IMG/VR virus record: IMGVR_UViG_3300046004_001494
Location: 1-42,591 of that record
Reading direction: 5' to 3' (one strand)
Length of the DNA stretch: 42,591 bases
DNA from: a virus
Part shown: piece after piece, positions 9,793-17,265 of the stretch
Layout: every line of letters starts with the position of its first letter
Position numbering within the stretch: position 1 is the stretch's first letter
Notes under the pieces: model-generated
Database searches by the model: none
Seen by the model: only the letters and a program-made list of their open reading frames with translations
What the model was told of the DNA's origin: nothing
Position numbers and translations under genes: made by a program

Positions 9793-11134
9793 AAGCTTCA
9801 AGATTTCGTTTATTAATTTCTAATTTTAATTCTTCAATAAGTACATTAGGATCTAATGTAAATGACGGAGGAGACTGTAGTACTACAAATCCACTTCGAT
9901 CTAGAGCAACAGCGTATCTACGTTTATTACCTGCTACCACAAAGTTAGGGTCTTCTTCTTCAATTATAGAAAAAGTAAATCCATTATATTCAACTCCTAC
10001 CACAGGACCTAATCCACTATTAGCGGCTGCTAATAATCCACGTACTTCTTCTGGTGTTAGGTCTTGAGCATCTGCTTGTTCTAAAACATCATTTAAAGGA
10101 AGTAATCTAGAACGTTCGTAGGCAATACTAGATAAAAAACTATCAAGGGTAACTTGAGATACTTGTAATAGAATACTTAATGATAATAAAATAGGGTTAA
10201 ATTTAGCTAATATTCGAGTAGCTAATATACCAATAGTAGCTGTTTGATAAGGGGCTGTAGGTAGAGCCGCCACGATATTTAATAATAATGTTATAACATT
10301 AATTACTAATCCCATGGATTCAATAGTCTTTTCAAAACTTTTTACCTGAGACTCGGCAGCGGATAGAGTAGCTAAAGCAGCGTCTCGTGATACTTTTGCT
10401 TTTTGAATATCTTGCTTAGTTATAGCGGCTTGTATAATATCGTTAGTTTTATCTACTAATATACTTAATTGAGAAACCGTATCAGATAATCGAGTAACAT
10501 AAATATTTAAAATTTTTCCAAATGCAAATATAATAGCTATTGGGCCTGCTGCTTTAAGAACTTTTTTTAATCCTTTTTTTAATTTAGCTTTATTCCTTTT
10601 TACTTTTTCACCATTTCTTTTATTTTTTTGTTTAGATAATATTTTTTGCTGTTCGGCTTTTTCTTTTAATGTTCGTTTAGTAAATAAAATATTAAGTTGC
10701 TCTTGTATTACAATAATACGTTTTTTGGCACCATCATAAGCTTTTTTAGCTTTTTCTAATTCCTTTTGAGCTTTTCTTTCTAATTTTTTAGCCTCATCTT
10801 TATATTTCTTTATCTCTTTATCTCTTTCCTCCGGGGATAAAAGACTAAGAGCGGCTCCTATACCTGAACCGATAGCAGATCCTGCAGCGGCTGCGGCTCC
10901 TTGACTAGCAACAGCGGCATTTGAAACCGAAGAGGCAAGACCACTAGCCGCACTAGCAACACCCGCGGCAGCTCCCGCGGCTAATGCTTGAATAGCCAAA
11001 GCCGCAACTTTAGCTTTATTATATAAGGCTTCTGCTTTAGTATATTGCGCCTGAGCAGTATCGGATACCTTTTTGGCTTCCTCTAGAGCCTTTTTAGCAG
11101 CAGCAATTTTTTGTTCTTTAGTAATTTCAGCCAT
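9791..11134 (-). CDS. Ala/Lys-rich coiled-coil tail protein
   Basis: 447 residues. Residues 1-45 form a helical coiled coil (KAEALYNKAKV), about 45-95 are Ala/Gly/Ser-rich, about 100-195 are a long lysine-rich coiled coil, and hydrophobic segments follow near 195-215 (GPIAIIFAFGKILNIYV) and 275-320. The C-terminal 120 residues look folded. Long helices with hydrophobic patches between a spike protein and wedge genes recall tape-measure or hub-plug proteins, but the length is short for a tape measure. Coupled by one-base overlap (TAATG) to the upstream spike gene. Function not known. Confidence 0.8.
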   Translation of the reverse strand: MAEITKEQKIAAAKKALEEAKKVSDTAQAQYTKAEALYNKAKVAALAIQALAAGAAAGVASAASGLASSVSNAAVASQGAAAAAGSAIGSGIGAALSLLSPEERDKEIKKYKDEAKKLERKAQKELEKAKKAYDGAKKRIIVIQEQLNILFTKRTLKEKAEQQKILSKQKNKRNGEKVKRNKAKLKKGLKKVLKAAGPIAIIFAFGKILNIYVTRLSDTVSQLSILVDKTNDIIQAAITKQDIQKAKVSRDAALATLSAAESQVKSFEKTIESMGLVINVITLLLNIVAALPTAPYQTATIGILATRILAKFNPILLSLSILLQVSQVTLDSFLSSIAYERSRLLPLNDVLEQADAQDLTPEEVRGLLAAANSGLGPVVGVEYNGFTFSIIEEEDPNFVVAGNKRRYAVALDRSGFVVLQSPPSFTLDPNVLIEELKLEINKRNLEA

Positions 11135-12333
11135 TATGTTGTATATGTTACTTTAGATATTAAGGTTTCTTTTACTATTCTTGTATTCAATTTATCCACA
11201 GAATCTTGGAGAGCACTAGCGGCTGAATTTACTGATTCAAGAAGAGTTCCTTCTGCTTGAGAAAATGTTGGTCCTAAAACGGTAGCAAACGTACTTAAGG
11301 CTACTGTTAAATCGGAAAGCCATTCTTGAAGTTGGAGTCCTAAAACTAAAGGCTCCGGACTTGTTGAATTGTTACTAAAAGGACCCAAATATATTTGATT
11401 ATCCTGCATTGTTAACCCGACGTTAGCACTCTGTAGATATACAGGACCTTGTGAGTATAATTCAATACCCGTCTTACCAAACATTAAAATTTCATCTGAT
11501 TTAGAAGAAATTACCGTCCTATCAGCATTTATAATAACTTGTGGGCTCGTATAATCGGCTAAGTTAATAGGGTTGGTTATACTGCTTAGAGCAACATTCC
11601 CTATGTTTAATGGTATAGATTGGTCGGATGTTAGGTAGATGGATGACCCATCTTTATTAATATCTTCAACATTCAACTCAGAATCAGGTAATTTAAAATT
11701 ATGCTGGTTGGATAGAAGTATGATAGGGTTACTGGCTAATTCAATAGGGTTAGTAGACCATGGAGATAAGTCTTCATTTCCTGATTTATTTGTACTTCCG
11801 AAACGAATTGAGTTTCCAAATCGACCTTCTAATATATAATCGCCTTCAAATGTTTGTAAACCTCTAAATTCACCATCTTCAATAAATGAATTATAAAGTA
11901 TATTTTTATCATCATCTAAGAATAATCCGTTAAATTGCGGACTGTTCCAAGCATTAATGGGACTTTGGTAGTATGTCTCATTTGTTTTATTAGTTATTGG
12001 GGATGGCGCAGAAGGTAAATCCATCAATAACACTATTTCTCCGGGTAAAGGAAAATATTTTTGATTAGGATAAAAAGGAAGAGCCGTATTAAATGTAAGT
12101 AACACTTCATCTGTTAAATCTTTTAAAGATATCTCAATATCTTCTCTGTATTCTTGATAAATAATAGTACCTATACCACCCCAACCACCGTTATCTTCCC
12201 ATATTTTTTTAGGAACGCTAGAAGGACTTAACATAACAGCATAAACCTTACCAACTTTATATCCCTGAGGGGTTTGGTAATTGTTATTCCCCATATTAGC
12301 CGTAATAGGAGCTAAACCATCTCTTACTCTCAT
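11134..12333 (-). CDS. Baseplate hub/central spike protein with OB-fold (gp5-like)
   Basis: 399 residues. Residues about 20-130 fit an N-terminal OB-fold (KVYAVMLSPSSVP, then FPLPGEIVLLMDLP). The motif ILEGRFGNSIRFGST near residues 165-185 is typical of gp5/VgrG-like spike proteins of marine and Bacteroidetes T4-type phages. A repetitive beta region follows, and the end is helical. No lysozyme domain is visible, unlike T4 gp5. It should form the membrane-puncturing needle at the hub. Good confidence for the class; the trimeric helix is inferred. Confidence 0.82.
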   Translation of the reverse strand: MRVRDGLAPITANMGNNNYQTPQGYKVGKVYAVMLSPSSVPKKIWEDNGGWGGIGTIIYQEYREDIEISLKDLTDEVLLTFNTALPFYPNQKYFPLPGEIVLLMDLPSAPSPITNKTNETYYQSPINAWNSPQFNGLFLDDDKNILYNSFIEDGEFRGLQTFEGDYILEGRFGNSIRFGSTNKSGNEDLSPWSTNPIELASNPIILLSNQHNFKLPDSELNVEDINKDGSSIYLTSDQSIPLNIGNVALSSITNPINLADYTSPQVIINADRTVISSKSDEILMFGKTGIELYSQGPVYLQSANVGLTMQDNQIYLGPFSNNSTSPEPLVLGLQLQEWLSDLTVALSTFATVLGPTFSQAEGTLLESVNSAASALQDSVDKLNTRIVKETLISKVTYTT

Positions 12334-12335
12334 AG

Positions 12336-12692
12336 TTACTCTGCTTTAGGTCCGTTAATAGTACCTCCGATTTCGTTTACCGCTGAGAATAGTTGTTGTT
12401 TTTCTGCTTCGCTTAAAATCATATGAGCAGCTTCATCTGAAGAAGAAGTATTCATAGCGCGTTGTACTATACTAGCCAATTTAATTAATTGGTCATCATT
12501 CTTTACGCTTATATTAAGATGTTCGGCGATTAAAGGAACAATCATAAGAGCTGATTGAGAATTAGTAACTAATGGTTTTAATGTCTCAATTAATTCTTTG
12601 ATTTGTTTTTCCTTCTCTTTTGAGTTATTATAAATGTCCTTGAGTAAATCAGAAAATTTCTTATTACCCCACATTACTTGTTCAAAATCCAT
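12336..12692 (-). CDS. Hypothetical late protein, helical
   Basis: 118 residues, predominantly helical (KEKEKQIKELIETLKPLV; SSDEAAHMILSEAEKQQL). No membrane segment. It ends 2 bases before the spike gene starts, so it is in the same operon. A TATATTTATA box lies 14-23 bases before its start. I do not recognise the family; tail or baseplate chaperone is a guess from position. Confidence 0.78.
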   Translation of the reverse strand: MDFEQVMWGNKKFSDLLKDIYNNSKEKEKQIKELIETLKPLVTNSQSALMIVPLIAEHLNISVKNDDQLIKLASIVQRAMNTSSSDEAAHMILSEAEKQQLFSAVNEIGGTINGPKAE

Positions 12693-12705
12693 AATTATTT
12701 TTGGT

Positions 12706-12715
12706 TATAAATATA
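12706..12715 (-). promoter_or_regulatory. Candidate late promoter box TATATTTATA
   Basis: Minus-strand TATATTTATA in the 37-base gap between the sigma-factor gene and the 12692 start. No TTTG box stands 20 bases upstream, unlike the early-type promoters. It would start the spike-gp25-gp6 transcript. Confidence 0.4.
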
Positions 12716-12729
12716 AAAGCTATAAAACT

Positions 12730-13485
12730 CTATATTCTTACATATCCGTCTGAATAATACTGGCTGTATAGCTCAACGTAAGTGACTTTTAATTTTTTGA
12801 TAATTTTAGTGATCTGGGGAGTATCGACATCTACTATTTCACGGATGTATATGTAAAGTGCTTTTTTATTAAATATATCTAGCGATTCACATTTACGAAA
12901 CAGTTCAACAATAGCGTCTGCTGTTTTAGCATCAAGGTCTTTAGGAAATAATCTATTAAGATGTTTATCAATATATTTGATATACAAACCCATAAATTCA
13001 CTTACGCTATAATCTTTACCGTAATAATCGTTTATAATTTCTTCTTTAATAGTTTTATCCTCATCTACTTCAAGTAAGTCACCTTTGTTTTGAAGTTTTT
13101 GATAATTTTTCTTATTTTTAAGAATTAAATAACGTTTAGTAATGGTTCCAAAATAGGAATATGCTTTACCTTTCTCCGGTTTATATAATCTAAGTTTTTC
13201 AAGTAAAAAAGCAATTACTTCCTGCTGCACATCTTCTATAGATTCACCATCAGTATAGTAAAACTTAAAAGTATGTATGATATTTTGTGTTAATTTAAAG
13301 AACCCATATTCTATACGCTCACGATACACCTTATCTCTAAAGTCCTGGTTAGTTGAAGCCACATATTCTAAAATAGCATTTTGAGTATCTTCAGTAAAGT
13401 AAGTATTGGATGTTTTGGGTTTACGTTTACGAGGCTGACCAGATTTGGTCAGCTCGATAACGGGTATATTAGTTTCTAGTTCCAT
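12730..13485 (-). CDS. gp55: Late-transcription sigma factor, gp55-like
   Basis: 251 residues, somewhat longer than T4 gp55. Residues about 70-115 match sigma region 2 as seen in phage late sigma factors: DGESIEDVQQEVIAFLLEKL, then the helix with AYSYFGTITKRYLI. A basic N-terminal tail (QPRKRKPKT) precedes it. In T4, gp55 replaces the host sigma and directs polymerase to late promoters with the gp45 clamp. Encoded just upstream of the late structural operon, whose TATATTTATA boxes are its candidate targets. It overlaps the upstream membrane-protein gene by 17 bases. Confidence 0.82.
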   Translation of the reverse strand: MELETNIPVIELTKSGQPRKRKPKTSNTYFTEDTQNAILEYVASTNQDFRDKVYRERIEYGFFKLTQNIIHTFKFYYTDGESIEDVQQEVIAFLLEKLRLYKPEKGKAYSYFGTITKRYLILKNKKNYQKLQNKGDLLEVDEDKTIKEEIINDYYGKDYSVSEFMGLYIKYIDKHLNRLFPKDLDAKTADAIVELFRKCESLDIFNKKALYIYIREIVDVDTPQITKIIKKLKVTYVELYSQYYSDGYVRI

Positions 13486-13750
13486 TAAGGTTAAAGTCGT
13501 TTAGTTCATTCTGAAGTGTTTTAATGCTTTCGAAAAACCATCCTATTTCATCATCAGATTGAAATGTTCCCTTGTCATCAATTTCTCCCAATCTTCTATT
13601 AGTAACGTCAACAGCATTAGAAAACTGTTGGATGTATCTATCTTGACCATCAACCATTTTCTCTAGTGTCTCTACTTTTTTAAATAAGTTATAGGAAGTA
13701 TAACCTAATACACCTGCTAAAAGGATTAATATAATAATAAAGGTAATCAT
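13469..13750 (-). CDS. Small membrane-anchored coiled-coil protein
   Basis: 93 residues: an N-terminal membrane helix (TFIIILILLAGVLGYTSY) followed by a coiled coil (KKVETLEKMVDGQDRYIQQF) and an acidic end. Predicted type: single-pass with cytoplasmic coiled coil, or a spanin/holin-like accessory, but no lipobox. Its 3' end overlaps the sigma gene. Function not recognised. Confidence 0.78.
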   Translation of the reverse strand: MITFIIILILLAGVLGYTSYNLFKKVETLEKMVDGQDRYIQQFSNAVDVTNRRLGEIDDKGTFQSDDEIGWFFESIKTLQNELNDFNLNGTRN

Positions 13751-13752
13751 AT

Positions 13753-13938
13753 TTAGTAATTCATTTCATCATTCTCGATAGAGATAGTATCTCTTAAGCT
13801 AGCCACAGCTTCTCTCATTTCTCTAAAGGCACCAGCGATAACGCTCATATCTTCACTACGACTAATTGTACTCTCTAAAGCAGCAACTTTGTGATCAATT
13901 TTTTCAATTTTTCTAAGGGCTTGTTCTTTGTATTTCAT
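13753..13938 (-). CDS. Small helical protein upstream of the sigma operon
   Basis: 61 residues from the ATG at 13938 (MKYKEQALRKIEKIDHKV); the longer upstream frame lacks a leader and covers the promoter at 13964-13995, so I place the start here. It is one long amphipathic helix, with heptads suggesting a coiled coil. Stop is 2 bases before the next start. Family not recognised. Confidence 0.75.
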   Translation of the reverse strand: MKYKEQALRKIEKIDHKVAALESTISRSEDMSVIAGAFREMREAVASLRDTISIENDEMNY

Positions 13939-13963
13939 TTTTTTATTATTTATAAGGTTTAAT

Positions 13964-13995
13964 TTAATATACGAAGCGGAATTGGAGCAACCACG
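13964..13995 (-). promoter_or_regulatory. Promoter, -33 CGTG / -7 TATATTAA
   Basis: CGTG followed by exactly 20 bases and TATATTAA, 26 bases before the ATG at 13938. The -33 box is weaker than in the best members of the set. It lies just after the terminator at 14072-14102, so it would begin the operon with the sigma factor. Confidence 0.5.
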
Positions 13996-14071
13996 TTTTT
14001 TCCAAATTATTTTTAGGAGCAGCAGACACAATACATCATCAATAAATACATATATACAAGACGATGCAAGA

Positions 14072-14102
14072 CAAAAAAACCCGTCTTTTTAGGGACGGGT
14101 TA
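14072..14102 (-). terminator. Strong intrinsic terminator
   Basis: Minus strand: an AACCCGTC/GACGGGTT stem with an A-rich loop followed by TTTTTTTG. It ends the operon of genes from 16028 down to 14135 and separates it from the sigma/late block. Confidence 0.9.
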
Positions 14103-14134
14103 GCCAATGCAATAGAACGCAAAGGGGAGATTTC

Positions 14135-14431
14135 TTATCTATCGTATAATTGTTTATCGTGAATTAACTCATTAGTGATACCATAATTTTCATCTTCTAA
14201 TCTCATTAATTCATCTTCAGATAATGGAGTACCATCTTTAAATTCAGCATATGATATTTGAGCATCAGAAAAATCCGGAAAATCTTCCATTTCAATATTA
14301 TCAATTTCAATTGAATTAATATCTACTTGTTTTCCATCTAATGTTACAGCTTCGCTTAACACTTTGGATTCAGTAATAATACCAGCTAGTTTTTGAAGGC
14401 GTTTAGCTTCAGTTATAAATTGTTTTTTCAT
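14135..14431 (-). CDS. Small acidic protein with MKKQFITEAKRLQKLAG leader
   Basis: 98 residues. The basic amphipathic N-terminus (KKQFITEAKRLQKLAGII) is followed by a strongly acidic body (IEIDNIEMEDFPDF). The leader resembles short N-terminal helices shared by several proteins in T4-type marine phages and is reminiscent of T4 capsid-targeting sequences (MKTYQEFI-EA type), so packaging in the head is possible (inference). Start codon overlaps the upstream stop by one base (TAATG). Confidence 0.8.
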   Translation of the reverse strand: MKKQFITEAKRLQKLAGIITESKVLSEAVTLDGKQVDINSIEIDNIEMEDFPDFSDAQISYAEFKDGTPLSEDELMRLEDENYGITNELIHDKQLYDR

Positions 14432-14715
14432 TATTTTTTAGTTTGTAGTTGTTGTTTAATTTCTCTCAATATCTCGTTTACACTAATTTTCTTTACTTTA
14501 TATGTGAACGCATTTTTGTCGATCATAGAATCAACTACTTTTTCCTCAACATCAGTTGAAGCAATAAAGATACATTTATCATCATCTTCCGTCTCTGGTA
14601 CGTCAACAAAGCTACTTTGATCTAAACCAAATCCAGATCCGATTTGAGATAGGACTTTATTCATACGATTTATAAATGCTGCTTTATCTTTATCTTGTAA
14701 TATATATTCTGCCAT
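14431..14715 (-). CDS. Hypothetical small protein
   Basis: 94 residues: helical N-terminus (DKAAFINRMNKVLSQIGSGF), an acidic turn (PETEDDDKC) and a helical C-terminus (VNEILREIKQQLQTKK). No membrane segment. It sits in a tight operon, 2 bases after the upstream stop and coupled to the next gene. Family not recognised. Confidence 0.78.
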   Translation of the reverse strand: MAEYILQDKDKAAFINRMNKVLSQIGSGFGLDQSSFVDVPETEDDDKCIFIASTDVEEKVVDSMIDKNAFTYKVKKISVNEILREIKQQLQTKK

Positions 14716-14717
14716 AA

Positions 14718-15200
14718 TTAATTATTAAATTGATCGTCGTACCAATCGGTTTTTAATTCCTCAAAAATTTGTTCTAATCTATTTTGTGTTTTACGATTTA
14801 ATGATTCGATATCAACATCATCAAAATCTATCAACTCATCTTCATATTCTTCCCATGAAGGACCTATTTTGTCAAAATCAGTAAGTGTAATATAATCTCC
14901 TTGAAAACCACCATCTTCATCACCATCAAAAAGAAAAGTAGTACTAAGTATTAAAGAGTAATTCAATTCAGATGTCTCTACTCTATATGTACATTTAAAA
15001 TGAGTTTTACGAAATTCAACTTTCTCGTCACAATCTACATCATTAAAATCTAAAGCTTTATTAATTAAGTAATCGTCAAGTTCAACTATTATTTCCTCAT
15101 CTTGCTCATTGAAACTATCAGAACCCTCAGCTAGAAGCTTTGAATTGCGGGTCATTTTATTTTTTATTAAAAACGATTTTAAATCAAAGTTATTGGTCAT
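14718..15200 (-). CDS. Hypothetical acidic protein
   Basis: 160 residues. The N-terminus FDLKSFLIKNKMTRNSKLLAE is a short basic amphipathic leader of a kind seen on several T4-type phage proteins and comparable to the leader on the protein at 14135. The body is very acidic with probable beta strands (YSLILSTTFLFDGDEDGG). A TATATTTATA box at 15229-15238 lies upstream. Head packaging or DNA-mimic roles are possible but not shown. Confidence 0.8.
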   Translation of the reverse strand: MTNNFDLKSFLIKNKMTRNSKLLAEGSDSFNEQDEEIIVELDDYLINKALDFNDVDCDEKVEFRKTHFKCTYRVETSELNYSLILSTTFLFDGDEDGGFQGDYITLTDFDKIGPSWEEYEDELIDFDDVDIESLNRKTQNRLEQIFEELKTDWYDDQFNN

Positions 15201-15228
15201 TATTTTTTAATTTATATTAAATGCTGGG

Positions 15229-15238
15229 TATAAATATA
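15229..15238 (-). promoter_or_regulatory. Candidate late promoter box TATATTTATA
   Basis: TATATTTATA on the minus strand 29 bases before the ATG at 15200. The position 20 bases upstream reads GGTC, not TTTG, so it fits the late-type box better than the early type. Confidence 0.4.
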
Positions 15239-15294
15239 TTGAAACCATATGAATATAAGACCGTGTAAAAATACTTGACACGCGCGAATTTGCG

Positions 15295-15450
15295 CTATAC
15301 TTGCGTTATTTGCGCCGGTTTATCCTCTAACACTAAGTATGGTACATCATCTTTTGTGTGGCGTAATTCACCCTCGGCCATTATTTTTTTAAAATATTCC
15401 GGATAAAGAGGACCGGCCCATTCTATGGTAGCGTTCATGTATATTATCAT
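15295..15450 (-). CDS. Short protein, 51 residues
   Basis: The ATG at 15450 overlaps the stop of the upstream gene in an ATGA arrangement, which supports translation and decides the start; a second in-frame ATG lies at 15438. Sequence contains EWAGPLYPEYFKKIMAEGEL and HTKDDVPYLVLED. Small, mixed, no membrane segment. Family not recognised. Confidence 0.7.
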   Translation of the reverse strand: MIIYMNATIEWAGPLYPEYFKKIMAEGELRHTKDDVPYLVLEDKPAQITQV

Positions 15451-15788
15451 GATTTCTTTTTAACTGTGTCAAACCATTCTTTAAATGTACCTATTAATCC
15501 AAAATCTTTTCCAAGTACAAAAGCTTGTTTTGCTATGTCTATAACTTCTTCCTCACTATAAAGTGTTTCTTGTTTAGGTTCTTCGGGTCCACAATCACAA
15601 GTTGTAGTATGCCCACAATAACATTTAGTTGTTTCGTCATACAATCCTAAATCCTCATCCGCTTTCATCATATTGATTAGAGCTTGTTTAATTAATCTAG
15701 CATTTATCTTCTCCCATTCTTCAAACGATAAGTCGGCCCTTGGGTTTAATTTAATGAACTCTTTGTATTGTGATTCTAGTGTTGACAT
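15447..15788 (-). CDS. Small protein with Cys cluster
   Basis: 113 residues. The N-terminal helical part contains LSFEEWEKINARLIKQALIN, the centre has CYCGHTTTCDCG, four closely spaced Cys and a His that could bind one metal, and the C-terminus is helical. It could be a small zinc-binding protein. It is coupled to the next gene by ATGA. Family not recognised. Confidence 0.78.
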   Translation of the reverse strand: MSTLESQYKEFIKLNPRADLSFEEWEKINARLIKQALINMMKADEDLGLYDETTKCYCGHTTTCDCGPEEPKQETLYSEEEVIDIAKQAFVLGKDFGLIGTFKEWFDTVKKKS

Positions 15789-15791
15789 AAT

Positions 15792-16028
15792 TTATTTTTT
15801 TATTACTACTTGTCTTATTCTATCAAATAACTCTTCTAGGTCTTTTGCCGAATCTACTGACCATTTCTCTGTTTTTAATACAAAGAAACAATCTTCATCT
15901 CTATCTATTCCTATACTTGAATGTGCTTTTATCTCTAAAAATTCATATTCGTCTTGATCTGATAGACAATTGGCGTCTTGTGAGAAACTAAATGATGCGT
16001 GTTCTAATAATATACCTTGTTCTTCCAT
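15792..16028 (-). CDS. Small hypothetical protein, first gene of its operon
   Basis: 78 residues from MEEQGILLEH. A further in-frame ATG at 16043 would add five residues, but it lies at or before the transcription start expected from the promoter at 16048-16079; that start would need a leaderless message. Acidic, with a C-terminal helix (KDLEELFDRIRQVVIKK). Family not recognised. Confidence 0.75.
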   Translation of the reverse strand: MEEQGILLEHASFSFSQDANCLSDQDEYEFLEIKAHSSIGIDRDEDCFFVLKTEKWSVDSAKDLEELFDRIRQVVIKK

Positions 16029-16047
16029 AGTTCTTATTTTCATGCTC

Positions 16048-16079
16048 TAAATATACGAATAGTCTTTTTATAATCCACA
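16048..16079 (-). promoter_or_regulatory. Promoter, TGTG-N20-TATATTTA
   Basis: The -7 box TATATTTA is preceded by TTCG and, after exactly 20 bases, TGTG. It sits unusually close to its gene, 5 bases before the ATG at 16043, so it decides between leaderless and short-leader starts. Confidence 0.6.
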
Positions 16080-16084
16080 CTCTC

Positions 16085-16111
16085 GTATATACGTTTCGGC
16101 TTTGAAAGAAA
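16085..16111. repeat. Copy 1 of a 27-base repeat with CGTATATACG palindrome
   Basis: Matches 23461-23487 at 23 of 27 positions; all differences are transitions. It starts with the palindrome TATATA inside CGTATATACG. A shorter relative of the palindrome is at 26097-26106. Confidence 0.55.
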
Positions 16112-16439
16112 TTTTGTAGAGAGAAGGAGTTCACCCCCTCGGATTTTGTGGCTAAAGGGGTTATAATGATTTTTATGGTATATTTGTATATATGAAATGC
16201 GCGGGCGGGTTTTTGTCGTTTATCTGTAGGGACGGGGCCTTCTCACATTTTTGTAGCGCAGCGTCGATGGACCGCAATTACCGTGGGGCCATTTCGCCGT
16301 CGCAGCGCGCGCGCAGCGCTAGCGGATCAGAAAAGACCTTCCTCCCTCCAGAGCCCCAGATCCGGCGATCTTTTTTGTCGCAGGCCCGGCTCCCGTGTCT
16401 CTTTTATTTCAGGCATGCGCGCGCGCGCTAGATTAACGA

Positions 16440-16459
16440 AGGCGACCATTTGGCCGCCT
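16440..16459 (-). terminator. Possible terminator hairpin
   Basis: Minus strand AGGCGGCC-AAAT-GGTCGCCT, one mismatch, followed by the weak T tract TTCGTT. It lies after the small genes at 16503-16758 and would end their transcript. Confidence 0.4.
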
Positions 16460-16502
16460 CTATCGTGTTGTGTGTTGTTGTTTAGTGTACGCGCGTATCC
16501 TA

Positions 16503-16583
16503 TTAAGTGAACGCTATAGCTGTTACTATTGCTGATATCCATATGATAATGAATATTCCTGCATTTATGTCTTGTCTTTTCAT
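16503..16583 (-). CDS. 26-residue single-helix membrane peptide
   Basis: Starts MKRQDINAG and continues IFIIIWISAIVTAIAFT: a charged head followed by one membrane helix. The ATG lies 4 bases after the stop of the upstream gene, in an operon with the promoter at 16804. It may act like small phage membrane peptides that alter host envelope complexes or lysis, but no family is recognised. Confidence 0.55.
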   Translation of the reverse strand: MKRQDINAGIFIIIWISAIVTAIAFT

Positions 16584-16587
16584 AGCG

Positions 16588-16758
16588 TTATTGCTTTAGC
16601 ATGTTTAATTTATCAATCGTACGTAATGCATCTTCTTCATCGCATACAGGTATCATTTGGTTTTCTCCTAACACATACCATCCGTCGTATCGTTCTTCTG
16701 TTCTTAATTCGCCTGTTAAATCGAATTCTTCTCCGTCACTAAATTTTAATGTAGACAT
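16588..16758 (-). CDS. 56-residue hypothetical protein
   Basis: Sequence opens MSTLKFSDGEEFDLTGEL and contains RYDGWYVLGENQ, a compact beta pattern, and ends with a helix (ALRTIDKLNMLKQ). The promoter at 16804-16835 and an A/T leader precede the ATG as for the neighbouring genes. Family not recognised. Confidence 0.72.
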   Translation of the reverse strand: MSTLKFSDGEEFDLTGELRTEERYDGWYVLGENQMIPVCDEEDALRTIDKLNMLKQ

Positions 16759-16803
16759 AATTTTAATTGTTTTAATTGTTAATTGTTGTTTTAAACTCAG
16801 ATA

Positions 16804-16835
16804 TAAAATTACAAACTATAAATCTATAAACCAAA
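16804..16835 (-). promoter_or_regulatory. Promoter, TTTG-N20-TAATTTTA
   Basis: Full match to the common early-type promoter: TTTGG, 20 bases, TAATTTTATA, then the CTGAGTTTAAAAC leader. It drives 16588-16758 and the membrane peptide. Confidence 0.8.
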
Positions 16836-16878
16836 CTAAATATAAATTATTTTCAAACTATTTCATCATTTATACTTA
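16834..16878. repeat. 45-base direct repeat, copy 1
   Basis: Identical to 17209-17253. It lies between the stop of one gene and the -33 box of the next promoter, overlapping that box. Confidence 0.85.
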
Positions 16879-16885
16879 TACTAAA

Positions 16886-17137
16886 TTATTCTTCTATAAA
16901 CCACATTAATATATCTTCACCTACTAATTCAAAATTAATATCACCATTAAATTCTTTATTTACAATCATTCCATTTTTTAACCTATTCTTTAACTCAATC
17001 CAATCATCTACAAACTCATCATCATAATTTTCTCTATCATTATACTCCTCATCTTCAAATAAACATTCAACTCTTTCTCCACTTTCATACTCATTATCAT
17101 TTCCACAACCAAATAAATCAATTAAAATTTCTTCCAT
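16886..17137 (-). CDS. Small acidic hypothetical protein
   Basis: 83 residues, very acidic (FEDEEYNDRENYDDEF) with a C-terminal WFIEE. No motif recognised. It has its own promoter and a 45-base repeat right after its stop. Codon use is extremely AT-rich, like its neighbours. Confidence 0.75.
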   Translation of the reverse strand: MEEILIDLFGCGNDNEYESGERVECLFEDEEYNDRENYDDEFVDDWIELKNRLKNGMIVNKEFNGDINFELVGEDILMWFIEE

Positions 17138-17178
17138 TTTTTCTAATTTTTAATTATTAATATTATTTTTTAACACTA

Positions 17179-17210
17179 TAAAATTACAACTTTAATTCAA
17201 CATAACCTAA
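17179..17210 (-). promoter_or_regulatory. Promoter, TTAG-N20-TAATTTTA
   Basis: TTAGG, 20 bases, TAATTTTATA; 42 bases before the ATG at 17137. Confidence 0.7.
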
Positions 17211-17253
17211 CTAAATATAAATTATTTTCAAACTATTTCATCATTTATACTTA
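17209..17253. repeat. 45-base direct repeat, copy 2
   Basis: Identical to 16834-16878 and in the same relation to gene end and next promoter. A diverged relative may lie near 18395-18440. Confidence 0.85.
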
Positions 17254-17265
17254 CATTATTTATTT

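Larger units (their letters stand above)
16084..16502. other. Gene-free GC-rich island
   Basis: About 420 bases without a convincing gene. From about 16190 to 16500 the base composition changes sharply to GC-rich with runs of alternating GC (near 16297-16310 and 16417-16428), unlike the AT-rich flanks. Open frames exist on both strands but have no promoter spacing, leader or coupling like the real genes. The left end carries a 27-base segment related to 23461-23487. Possible origins: transferred DNA, structured RNA or a replication/packaging site. Confidence 0.6.

Noticed and set aside
16192-16510. Plus-strand frames in the GC-rich island
   Set aside because: Overlapping frames in several phases with Arg/Ser/Pro-rich composition are expected in GC-rich sequence; no promoter, leader or coupling, and all other genes are on the minus strand.
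16327-16542. Minus-strand 71-residue frame
   Set aside because: Starts inside the membrane micropeptide and runs into the GC island through a hairpin; no independent start context.
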